Source: Nemertoderma westbladi (taxonomy: Eukaryota; Xenacoelomorpha; Nemertodermatida; Nemertodermatidae). Taken from it: DNA of 42,418 nucleotides. The translations under genes and the position numbers were made by a program. The notes beneath the pieces are model-generated. The model was not told where the DNA came from, searched no databases, and saw only the letters and a list, made by a program, of their open reading frames with translations. This document shows, one piece after another, positions 21,025-30,419 of this stretch. Within the stretch, counting starts at the first letter, position 1; every line of letters starts with the position of its first letter. The stretch lies in assembly GCA_032718475.1 (NCBI GenBank), contig JAUCBJ010004583.1:1-42418 (forward strand). Reading direction: 5' to 3'.

Positions 21025-21819
21025 CTATAGCGACGTGTCCTGTCTTCTTTTGGAAGTTTCCTCAAAGGCTGACAAGATTAGTCTAATGCGTAGGGTTCTT
21101 TCGCGTACTTGATATAGCAGCTCTTCCTGCTCTTGAGGTCCTTGGAGTTGTCGAAACAGTTGTTCTTCTAATCGCTCTAAGGAGCCGAAGAATCCCTGCA
21201 CATATCCTGCTGCCGACCTCTTCCAAACAGCTGGATCCATTGTATCTTTAGTCACTCCCATCCTGTGTATGTCTTCCCAAGTAGCTTCGGACAAATCTAA
21301 CGGGAGTCCGGGTCCGGGAAAGTTCCGTTGTGACTCGACAATAGACATCAATTCTTCCCTGGCGTATCCCGCATAACTATCTTGGGTCGCTCGCTTACTT
21401 CTCGCCCAATCGGCTTGATGTTCCTCCACCGCAATCAATATAGTAGTTAGCACTGCGGCAGGAAGGGTGAGAAGGGGATCCGAGTAGGCTGTAGCCGTCA
21501 TCTGCACTCCGCATTCGGGGGTCAGCTCTACAGCATCCGAACTACTGGAGCTATCGGATCGCTGGGAACAAGTTTCTTGACTAGGATGTTGCTGCTGTTG
21601 GACAGCTGCTTCCTGGTTCCGTTTGACTTGGGCCCGAGTGCCGATGATAGACCTACGGTGTTGGATTAGCTTAGGGTCTGATACTACTACTGGAGGGATG
21701 ACCTTTCTTTCAGTAGGAGGTGAGCTGAACTCCTTTCTTAATCGCTCCACACTCCTATCTGTGTCACAGATGGTTGTATCGATTAGACTGTCTGACAGGT
21801 TTTGCTGGGTGTCAGACAT
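21025..21819 (-). CDS. BEL/Pao leader ORF, N-terminal part of Gag frame
   Basis: 264 residues from an ATG at 21819. I do not recognise a domain. It has a polar, Ser/Gln-rich stretch (VQQQQHPSQETC, SDSSSSSDA) around residues 72-95, then a more structured C-terminal half with a possible helical part (RLEEQLFRQLQGPQEQ). It ends in TAG at 21025-21027, and the identical frame continues open for 45 codons into the Gag-like ORF, which has no early ATG of its own. It is therefore most likely the N-terminus of Gag, separated by a nonsense or read-through codon. Confidence 0.65.
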   Translation of the reverse strand: MSDTQQNLSDSLIDTTICDTDRSVERLRKEFSSPPTERKVIPPVVVSDPKLIQHRRSIIGTRAQVKRNQEAAVQQQQHPSQETCSQRSDSSSSSDAVELTPECGVQMTATAYSDPLLTLPAAVLTTILIAVEEHQADWARSKRATQDSYAGYAREELMSIVESQRNFPGPGLPLDLSEATWEDIHRMGVTKDTMDPAVWKRSAAGYVQGFFGSLERLEEQLFRQLQGPQEQEELLYQVRERTLRIRLILSAFEETSKRRQDTSL

Positions 21820-21924
21820 GTTTAGCTATACAGTTGGATGCTTACTGCTATAGTTACAGTTAAAGCAAGTCTAGTAATTCAGTATGACCGTTGGCCTAGT
21901 ACCGGTAATTCATTACAGTATATT

Positions 21925-22173
21925 AGAATACCGGTATACACTTATAGTATATATAAGTATTGTAAACTAGGTTTGTCACAGAGTACCGGTATATAATTTT
22001 TAGCACAAATATATATAAATATATAATAGGCCTATCGTGAATACCGGTATGCAGCTTACACTTATAGTATATATAAGTATAATTATGAACTAGAATTAAT
22101 TACAGAATACCGGTATGATTTCAGCACAAATTAATAGAAATAAATATAATAAGCCTATGGTAAATACCGGTAT
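21925..22173. repeat. Imperfect ~115-bp tandem duplication in the BEL leader
   Basis: ACACTTATAGTATATATAAG with nearby ACCGGTAT and AGCACAAAT motifs occurs twice, the second copy about 110-120 bases after the first. Confidence 0.7.
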
Positions 22174-23188
22174 GTCAATTATTTTAGAATAATTGAATTT
22201 CTGAATATTTTAGGGTTACTTGGTTACTTTAACTTACTTTATTACCGTTATTTAAGCAGTAGTCCAACTGCTATTGAGACCTAGTTGTTGTATGGCAGGC
22301 CTACTATTTATAAATCATTTGAGTTGATTTATAATAGATATATACCCGTTTAAAAGGGGTTTTGTCAATATTTGAAATAAATGTTATTATTTCTGGGGGA
22401 GTCACTACACAGAAGCTGTACGCTCTCAGTGGAGTGCTACTTATGGGACACTAAAACAGATTATTCTAATTTACCTAAGTTACTTAATACTACAAATTAC
22501 TTACGATACGGGTGAGATTAAATCTCTAATTAAACACAACAAAATATCACGTACGAAATTTTTAGGGTAATTTTACAGGAAGTCTACAAACCAGCCTAAC
22601 AAAGGGTTAGAATTCTGGTTATTACAACGGACAGGGTACTACGGTATTTGAAAATAATAAGTAGTAGTAAATATATTGCACTGTCCAGATAGGAAAATAC
22701 CACCGCCTGACGACCTATAGCCGTATCGCTATAGGTACTACGTTATGTATCACGGAGTGTTCCTACCTAGAAGTTAATTACCGCGGACTACCAGATCCAA
22801 CGTGCCTATTAACCACTTTACAACACAAATATACTGCCTACACACTAATTACTTTCGGAAAGCACTGTACATTAAACCCTAAATTAGGTACAAGTACTGG
22901 TACAACAAATAATCAGTAGTTAAATATACTTGAACAGTTAAAAGAACCACGGCATCTGCTGGAGTGACCGAAGCACAAAGTCACCAGTCTTTTCCTACGC
23001 CAAGCAGCCCGTGTAGTACCGGGGTTAATTTAACTATAACGGTATGTGTAACAAGCACAATTACTGTAGGAATAAACTTGGGGACATGAATGTTGCGAAT
23101 AATTGCATAAACTCTGAATAATAAATATTACGCTACCCGTACAGAATACTCAAACAAAATACAAACCAAACGCTGGCAGACTACCACC

Positions 23189-23644
23189 AAGCCTAAATAA
23201 ACTACAGTATGTGTAGATTCCAAAATGGTTAGTTAGTATGCGTTCTAACACGGTAGTACGACTTATTCTTTAAGAGGGGATTGACCTTACAGCTATGGCT
23301 GCCCCAACTTACTAACTGGCACTCTATCGGACAAACTCTACACACGCAGCAATCTCTTCAGACGTAATGATAGCTAGACAACAATCCAGCCTACAAATAT
23401 GTGAGTAATAACTATTACGGTACCTGAACAGACCACACAAACAAACACAGGCCAAAACGTTGGCAGAATACTGTCAAGCCTAAATAAACTACAGTATGTG
23501 CAGATTCCAAAATGGTTAGTTAGTATGCGTTCTAACACGGTAGTACGACTTATTCTTTAAGAGGGGATTGACCTTACAGCTATGGCTGCCCCAACTTACT
23601 AACTGGCACTCTATCGGACAAACTCTACACACGCAGTAATCTCT
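23189..23644. repeat. 287-bp-period tandem duplication in the BEL leader
   Basis: 23189-23357 and 23476-23644 are near identical (AAGCCTAAATAAACTACAGT ... CACACGCAG), an offset of 287 bases; weaker similarity extends about 30 bases further left. Confidence 0.9.
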
Positions 23645-23864
23645 CCAAACCCAACAACAATCTAACAACAGTCCGGCCTACAATTATCTGAACAATATGA
23701 GCAGACTTACACGTCTTCAGCTCAATATTAACTTACATGTAAATAAAACTGACAGAAATAAGTAAGCTCCAAAAGAAACAAGGGGTGTACAGTCCCTAAT
23801 CTCTTAAACAGCCTACCGGTATGCAATAATCAAAATCGAATAATACTAATGTACTTATACTGGA

Positions 23865-23994
23865 AGTACCGGTTAGGACAGTTGGGCCTACGGACTTACA
23901 GAAGTACCGGTTCTGGCAGTTGGACCTACGGACCTACAGCAGTACCGGTTCTGGCAGTTGGGCCTACTGACCTACAGAAGTACCGGTTCAGGTT
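23865..23994. repeat. 38-bp tandem repeat in the BEL leader
   Basis: AGTACCGGTT starts at 23865, 23903, 23941 and 23979, exactly 38 bases apart; units read on to GGCAGTTGGGCCTAC. Three full copies and a partial one. Confidence 0.93.
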
Positions 23995-24055
23995 TTATCG
24001 GTCGACCGGTACTTTCAACTTTATTGCTTACTGCAATAAAGACAATAACTGTTAT

Positions 24056-25298
24056 TGTACGCGCTTTTGAAGACCTTTAGCAGTTTAACCTGCCAAAATT
24101 TATATGTCTTTTGGTTTATAAATAGACTTTAAAAGTTGACAAATATTTAATACCAATAAACACAACATTAGCAGAAGCCAGCCTAGTGCGCGTCCATTCA
24201 CCCGCTGGATATACCCGGGGGGCTGGATTCTGAGGGCTTAGATTATTATTGCAGTGTAAGCTTACTGTATTATTCGATTGATCGTTAATAAATAATTTCT
24301 GACTAATATTATTCACTTTCGGGAAATATTAACAGTTCCTTTAGGACGTGGCGCTCTATCTAGGTAAACAGAGATATGACTTATACTAATCACAACGGTA
24401 AGTCGGTGAGGCTTATGATTCACGTATGAGGCGCATTCTTTAGGAAATGCTTAGTTATCAGTCACAATCAGGCACACTACCGGTAACACACAATACTGCT
24501 CACTAATTTGCCGACCGTCAATGAATTTTATCATATATAAAGAGAACAGCAATGGACTCATGTAGTGCTTATCAAATAGCATTAAATTCACTACAAACCA
24601 CAATAATATAAGTCGCAATCGCTATATATAACCCTTCTCTCTAACCTGTAGTGTATGAAGAAAATTGGGAAATTTGGGTTCTTTATAAATGTTCTCCAAA
24701 TAATATTCAATCAAAACACAACAGTAAATAGCATTAAGACGGTAGGTTAAGATGTTAACACTATTTGACTGGACCGTGATATGCACTGATAACAGTTATA
24801 CGCTCTATAATTTAAGCCTACTAATGTTTCTTCTAAAGTATGAAAACGAGTTGACTCTAGTGCCGGTGTTCCTGGCCTAGATACAAACAACACAACAGTA
24901 TCACAAAAAACAGTAAGACTGAACACTCCCAGTATGATCGGCCGAATATCTCCACATCGACAGAAAAAATCGCTCTGATTGGTTTAAGCTAAACAAAGAA
25001 CCATGTGTCCAATGGCCGTTTCCATGTCAGCAACCATCTGTTAGATGTCGCAATCTGAATCATCAAGGCCAAGCTGTGTAAAGGTATTTGGTACATTGCG
25101 GGTTTTTTGCCTTACCATGTCCGCCAAAACACGTATATAGAAGAATGACTTTTATGTCCGTTAAAACACCTATAACGGTACCTTGCGGGCGAGGGGAATA
25201 TATATATAGTTAGAGAGCCTTTTAGAGTATTCCAGCGCCTGGGGGGAAACTGGATTGCGAAGCAAAAGGGCCAGTTATATCCCACAGAAGCTTTTACA
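24056..25298 (-). repeat. 5' LTR of the BEL/Pao element
   Basis: 1243 bases, near identical to 9318-10549 and carrying 12 bases (GTGATATGCACT) that the other LTR lacks. It should contain the element promoter. Its right end abuts a G tract. Confidence 0.92.
25198..25208 (-). promoter_or_regulatory. Candidate TATA box in the 5' LTR
   Basis: The coding strand reads CTATATATATATT here, about 90 bases inside the LTR's 5' end, followed by a GC-rich stretch. A variant poly(A) signal, ATTAAA, lies near the other end of the LTR (about 24145). Both are plausible but unproven. Confidence 0.3.
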
Positions 25299-25970
25299 GG
25301 GGGGGGGGTGGGTTATATGGGTTATATAATATGGAATATAGGTACCTAAGATGCTATTCTACATGACAGGTCAGAAAAATTTTATTTTTCGCAATTTAAT
25401 ATTAGTTAATAATAGTTAACAATAAAAAAAACTGAAAAAAAAAAAGTTGCGCTTAAAACCCTAAGGCTTTTACAGTTTTGAATCTAATCACATGAACGTT
25501 TTTTTATACTGTATGATAGATCAAAGATGGGTCAACATAACATCAGGCGAAATTTTGTGAAAATAATTCTGCACCGCTAGGTGGCGCTGCAAATTTATGT
25601 TATATTTTAGGTTTGTTCTAAACTTCTAAATAGTATTAAATTTTATTATCACAAAATTTCGAAAAATTGTTTGATACTTTTATGCAGGGTGGCTATGTAG
25701 AGACCCACAGAAATGTTCAGACTAAAGGTTGCTGAAAAATTGTAGAAGTACATGGGTTTTGAAATTACCAATTTCATAAAAAAAATATTTGGAGATAATC
25801 GACCTTTCATTATACATAGTAATAGTAATTTATTTTTTTTGTTATTGTTATTGTTATAGTAAATTAGATATAGGGAGTACATCGTTGTAGAAAACGTTAG
25901 TGGCCAATTAAAAGGTATATGTAATACCCACAACCAACAGACCACTAACATACCGGTATGTACAGTAATT
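25299..25970. other. End of copy A and junction between copies
   Basis: The continuation of copy A after the BEL insertion, matching 37627-38265 in copy B (for example CACCGCTAGGTGGCGCTGCA). From 25916 to 25970 the sequence matches 38645-38685 (CCCACAACCAACAGACCACT), so about 370 bases present after copy B are missing here. I see no gene; the short open frames are AT-rich and unrecognised. Confidence 0.6.
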
Positions 25971-26117
25971 CAGTAATTGGGTCTTTGGTCTCTGTTTTGT
26001 ACTCACCCGCGGATCGTCGGTATAATACAGTATGATTAAACATTTTGTTTGATTTATGGAAATATATGATGAATGAATTTGTAAAAATAAATTTTCCATA
26101 CAATATTAGGTGTTGGG

Positions 26118-26205
26118 AGAATTGTTTTTGGGGTATGAATAATTGTTTTTGAGGGAATGAATAATTGTTTTTGGGGGATGAATAATTGTTTTTGGGGGGT
26201 GAATA
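26118..26205. repeat. 21-bp minisatellite (copy B)
   Basis: Four units close to GAATAATTGTTTTTGGGGGA, about two fewer than the copy A array at 2893-3030. Confidence 0.8.
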
Positions 26206-26979
26206 ATTTTCTTTGGTGAGAGAGATATTCAAAATTGGGGGAAGTCAATTGGTGCTACAAAAAAATATATTTGGTGCTAAATAATTTTTTCGGTGTGAAA
26301 TCATCTATAATTTGGGGTGGCATTCAATTAGTGGCGATTCAAATTTTTTTTCTATGATGTTACAAATAGGTCAGAGAGTGTCTGTGTCCTTGGTCTGTGT
26401 GAAATAACTTTCAATATAATTTAAATTCTATATAAGCCTACTAAGACTACAGATACAGTACCTCTAGTACACAGACAAACACACGCTGGAGATTTGTATA
26501 CAGTAAAGTACTGTAGAAGATACAAAAAAAAATACACCGGGAGTGAGAATACACTAGGACGAGTGAAAATTGATAAATGCAGGGGTGAGTTTTCATTGGA
26601 AGGAGTTAAAATACACTAGGGAAAAACCTCCCGGGACTCCGGGAGTGAGAATACACTAACACTAGGGAATTTTATCCGGGGAGTGATTTTGCATGGGGAG
26701 TGAAAATTCTCTGTTACACCGATATTTACATAATATACATACATATTATATTTTTCAGTTTATTACCACTGTCTGACTGTGCATGCTTTGTGTGGGAATT
26801 GTTCTTAAACAATAAATGCGAGATAAATCGGTCCAAAAATGGTCACTGGGGAAAGGTGTTTGTCACTGTGTCTCAAATGTGATAGAGAAGAGTAAGAAAG
26901 AACCCTTTCAGCCTTTGTTTTCTGCCCTAGCTTCTTTGTATTTTGCCCTAAACAGCTGAACGGTATGCCAGTATGCAGT

Positions 26980-26988
26980 GCGGTAGCC
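26980..26988. repeat. 9-bp target-site duplication of the MULE, left
   Basis: GCGGTAGCC here and at 29415-29423 flank the element. Copy A has a single related site (TGCTGTAGCC) at the matching place. Confidence 0.8.
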
Positions 26989-26994
26989 GGTAAA

Positions 26995-27155
26995 CTGGAA
27001 TAACAGCCACTGGAAAAACAACCACTGGGTTTGCTGGAAAAACAGCCAGTCAAAGTTACAAAGTTGTTTAATTTTGCTGGAAAAACAGCCACTGTGAAAA
27101 CTGGAATAACAGCCACTGGAAAAACAGCCAGTGGGTTTGCTGGAAAAACAGCCAT
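26995..27155. repeat. Left subterminal repeat cluster of the MULE
   Basis: Seven or eight copies of CTGGAAAAACAGCCA or CTGGAATAACAGCCA. A larger block (CTGGAATAACAGCCACTGG ... TTTGCTGGAAAAACAGCCA) occurs twice, from 26995 and from about 27101. They are likely transposase-binding sites. Confidence 0.85.
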
Positions 27156-27557
27156 TCAAAATTACCGCTCATATAATTATGTGTGTTCATTACATATAAT
27201 TATGTGTGTTCATTAATTATTATCTGTAACAGGGTTTACAGTACCTACTGTATACTTGATGCCACTGTTGCTACTACTGTACCTACTACAGTGTAATATA
27301 TATTAACGAAATCGTTAGAGCCGTTTTTAAGCTATTTTGCTTGAAATATTATTACTATTACAACAAATTTTTACAGAAAGTAACCTCCGGTTCCTAATAA
27401 AATATATGTAAAATGTAGTATTGTGTGCTGACCAAGGCGTCCTAAATAATGGTACTTACCTACAGCAGTACAGTACCTGCTCTGTCTAGGCCGCCTCTGC
27501 GCGTTATGCATTACTGCTAGCAGTACCTGTATTCGTACAATCTATACTGTATTCAAG

Positions 27558-28499
27558 ATGACCACGTACAAAACTAACAAAGAAAAGGAGTGTTTCGAGC
27601 ATAACGGATATTCATACCGTTTGTGCAATCCTAGTGCTCCTGTGAATCCTGTGTCATTGAACAAATCTTGGCGTTGTCGCCAAACCGGTTGCAAGGGTCG
27701 ATTGTGGACTGATGATCAGAACAATTATCGCGAAATTCGGAGTGAGCACGGCGAAAACTGTGCGCCTCAACCCGAGCGTCGATTAGTTGAAAAAACGCGA
27801 TGTGTAATAAAAGATCAAGCAAAGAAGACTTTTCGGCCAATGCCTGCTATTTACCGTGAAAACGCAGCTGTATTATCGGCTAATCCAGTGGCTGCTGGGC
27901 AGCTTCCTGCTTTGCGTCGCATGGAATCAAGTTTGTACAAAGCTAGAAAGAGTCAGTTTCCTCACGTTCCTCAGACATTGGAAGAGTTTGCAACTGCGAT
28001 CAACAAACCTCCCGATGATGCCGAATCCTTCCCTGACCAGCTTCGACGCACAATCTCTGGACATCAGTTCCTTTTCTACTGTAGCGATACTGCTGATATT
28101 GTGATTTACATGACCGATGGGTGTTTCCGTCGTTTGTGCGCGGCCACAGATATAGCTATGGACGGAACATTTAAAATCGTTCCTGAGTTGTGGCAGCAAC
28201 TGTTCACTATTCATGCGTTTAATGGTGACAGGTGCCAGCCGATGGTGTACATTCTCATGATGCACAAGGATCGCAAATCATACGTCAGAATTTTACGCAT
28301 TCTAAAAGATCATGCAGCAGAAATACAACTGCAGTTCAATCCAGCGAGAATATCAATTGACTTTGAAACTGGACTTATTCCTGCTCTGCTTGCAGAGTTA
28401 CCAGCTTCCCAAATCTGCGGATGCCACTTCCATATGTGTCAGGCTACCGTAAGATACAGGAACTCGGTTTGGCAGTCGCATATGCCGACCCCGACCTGA
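27558..28499 (+). CDS. FLYWCH-MULE transposase, N-terminal part
   Basis: 313 residues as one open frame. Residues ~12-68 form a FLYWCH-type zinc finger (C40, C45, H64, with C68 where a second His is usual), which probably binds the element ends. The MULE catalytic domain follows: D202 in AMDGTF, D268 in ISIDFE, and the CHFHMC motif at 289-294. About 15 residues later the frame runs out in unrelated sequence, and the rest of the protein continues in another frame from 28421. A one-base loss near 28443-28446 explains this. The transposase would cut and paste the element; as read here it is broken. Confidence 0.85.
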   Translation: MTTYKTNKEKECFEHNGYSYRLCNPSAPVNPVSLNKSWRCRQTGCKGRLWTDDQNNYREIRSEHGENCAPQPERRLVEKTRCVIKDQAKKTFRPMPAIYRENAAVLSANPVAAGQLPALRRMESSLYKARKSQFPHVPQTLEEFATAINKPPDDAESFPDQLRRTISGHQFLFYCSDTADIVIYMTDGCFRRLCAATDIAMDGTFKIVPELWQQLFTIHAFNGDRCQPMVYILMMHKDRKSYVRILRILKDHAAEIQLQFNPARISIDFETGLIPALLAELPASQICGCHFHMCQATVRYRNSVWQSHMPTPT

Positions 28500-28984
28500 A
28501 TGTACCTGTTCGTTTGGTTGTTCGCTGCTTGATGGCCGTTGTGTTTCTGCCACCACAAGACATTGACGCTGGCTTTCAGCAACTCATCGAGTTCGCTCCG
28601 CCCATCATATTCGACGAACTGTTCCAGTATTTCGAAGGTCAGTGGCTAAACAATGAGTATGCACGTATGCATGGCCGCAGACGGCGCACAAACAATAATG
28701 TAGAAGGATGGCATTCTGCTATGACCAAGGCTATCGCAAAGAATCATCCAAATTCCTATGAGTTTCTTTCATTTATTCGTCTGGAGCAAGGCCGGGTGGA
28801 GACGGAGTTGCAGCAGATTCAACAAGGACAGCAGGTGAATCGCCGAAATGCGAAATACGAAAAAATCAATCGTGCTATTACTGTCCTCACGCAGCGCTAT
28901 GCTGATGTGCCTGATTTCATTGCCCTGGATTTCTGCCGCCAAATGTCCGTTCTATTCAGTAACCCTCTCAATATTGCTTTGTAA
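28421..28984 (+). pseudogene. FLYWCH-MULE transposase, C-terminal part (frameshifted)
   Basis: Open frame of 187 codons; homology begins about residue 8 (GYRKIQELGL) right after the CHFHMC motif of the upstream frame. It carries the region expected to hold the third catalytic acid, NNNVEGWHSAM, which matches the conserved N-x-E-G-W/H signature of MULE transposases. It ends at TAA 28984, about 240 bases before the right repeat cluster. The ATG at 28421 lies within the upstream frame's codons and is not a real start. Confidence 0.8.
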
Positions 28985-29225
28985 CTGAAATCCAGTACCG
29001 GGTATTGCAAACTGTAACTGTAAATGCAATTAACATGGATTTAAAACTAATAATAGTTGGTCTTATTCTTAAAACTGTTTGGCTTTTCGGAATATACAGT
29101 TATTCGGAATATACGGAATATACAGTAATATTAATAATGGTAGCTGTTCAATAATGAATAATATTATGATGAATGGTAATAATGAATAATGAGCTGTTTA
29201 TAATGATAATAACTGTTTTGTGAGA

Positions 29226-29410
29226 GCTAATCAAAGTGGCTGTTTTTCCAGCATAAACGACAGTGGCTGTTTTTCCAGCATAATTGGCAGTGGCTGTTTT
29301 TCCAGCATAATTGGCAGTGGCTGTTTTTCCAGCATAAGTGGCAGTGGCTGTTATTCCAGTTTTGATTCATTTTGACATTGGCTGTTATTCCAGTGGCTGT
29401 TTTACCAGTA
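29226..29410. repeat. Right subterminal repeat cluster of the MULE
   Basis: About seven copies of TGGCTGTTTTTCCAGCATAA or TGGCTGTTATTCCAG, reverse-complement orientation to the left cluster. Confidence 0.85.
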
Positions 29411-29414
29411 AACC

Positions 29415-29423
29415 GCGGTAGCC
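29415..29423. repeat. 9-bp target-site duplication of the MULE, right
   Basis: GCGGTAGCC, identical to 26980-26988. Confidence 0.8.
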
Positions 29424-30419
29424 GGTAGGCACTTTGCACTAGGCAGTAGGAAGGCTATTCAGCTACAGTATTACAGTATTATTGGTACCGGTATTTTATT
29501 TATTTGTATTCGAATTTATTTCCGTAATTTATTTACTACCGGTACGGCGGTTACAGTAATATAGGCCTATGATATTAGCCTAATAAATACTGAAATAACC
29601 AGATAACTGCACACGCCAACAACAGAAAATGAATGACGACGATGCATTACAGTATATGCCGATTATAGGTTATCTTATATAGCTTATTATTCTCATATAC
29701 CCATTCTACCCCAAAGAGCCAGTTACGACCCAAAGAGCGTAAGGTCCCAAAGAGCATTAGGCCATTGCTAATTAAAGGAGCAGTTTAGTAAAGGAGCAGT
29801 TTAGTAAAGGAGCAGTTTAGTAAAGGAGCAGGTTACAGGAGGCGTGTTGGGGGAACCAAAACAATAAACAAAAATTAACACATGTGTTTTGTACGGGTCT
29901 TTATTTTGTGTTTCTTTATCGTTATTTGTTTTGTAAGTTACCCTCCAATAGATGGATATTATTACGTTGTTAAAACGTTGGCCGTTGGGGACCATCGTAA
30001 CTACAATACATAGATAATTGGTTCCATGATAGATAAATTGGCGCCAACTACTAGCGAGGTATTGTTAAACAACCTCTGTTACGATTTTATAAAGTGACTG
30101 AGGCCGCAAACCTTCTATTGTAAAGTTCCATTATTTTTGTATTCCCTGAATCAATCTCATAGATGTTCTTAGTAGCTACCGGTGTATCTGTTATATCTAT
30201 TGTATTTGGTTATAATTGGTACCTAATTCTATACCCACGTCCACTTATAAGGCGCTCCACTCCCCTAAGCATTGTAGCAGCTGCATTCAGTATTACAATC
30301 AGCCAAACCCAGAAAGTATTAAAGGCCCCAACTGGTGAGGTTTGTGTCATTAATTTCAATTATATTTGTAATATTTGACTGTCACATTTAAACGTCAGTT
30401 AGTCCGAATTGTATTAAAT
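29424..30419. other. Upstream region of the copy B zinc-finger gene
   Basis: Matches 3740-4732 in copy A. TAAAGGAGCAGTTTAG is tandemly repeated at 29772, 29788 and 29804 with a variant at 29820 (16-bp period), whereas copy A has fewer copies. The frame of the zinc-finger gene is open for 15 codons before its ATG. No other gene is supported. Confidence 0.5.

Larger units (their letters stand above)
21820..24055. other. Long 5' leader of the BEL element
   Basis: About 2.2 kb without convincing coding sequence. It contains three tandem-repeat blocks, listed separately. ACCGGTA words recur many times. A standard primer-binding site next to the 5' LTR is not apparent. Confidence 0.6.
9318..25298 (-). 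mobile_element. BEL/Pao LTR retrotransposon, full length
   Basis: Two LTRs (9318-10549 and 24056-25298) with TG...CA ends bracket minus-strand reading frames in the order Gag, zinc knuckle, protease, RT, RNase H, integrase, which is the BEL/Pao order. Flanks on both sides are poly-G, consistent with a GGGGG 5-bp target duplication, though a homopolymer makes this weak. The uninterrupted G tract in copy B (37613-37626) is the empty site. No TGG-type primer-binding site is evident right after the 5' LTR. The element is unusually long because of a ~2.2-kb leader and ~3.1 kb between integrase and the 3' LTR. Confidence 0.93.
2698..25915. repeat. Segmental duplication, copy A (interrupted by BEL element)
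   Basis: 2698-9317 plus 25299-25915 align collinearly with 25971-38265, from GTAATTCAGTAATTGGGTC at the left to GTGGCCAATTAAAAG at the right. Copy A uniquely has the BEL/Pao element (9318-25298), a MITE (~7695-8330) and a 438-base block (6613-7050). It lacks the MULE and most of the zinc-finger array of copy B. Point differences of a few percent separate the shared parts by eye. Confidence 0.85.
26989..29414 (+). mobile_element. Mutator-like (Phantom-type) DNA transposon
   Basis: 2426 bp. The ends, GGTAAACTGGAATAACAGCC and the reverse complement of the right end, GGTTTACTGGTAAAACAGCC, match at 16 of 20 bases and are flanked by a 9-bp duplication, as expected for MULEs. Each end has a cluster of CTGGAAAAACAGCCA repeats. 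The interior encodes a FLYWCH plus MULE-domain transposase. FLYWCH-bearing animal MULEs are known as Phantom. Copy A lacks the element, confirming its borders. Confidence 0.9.
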
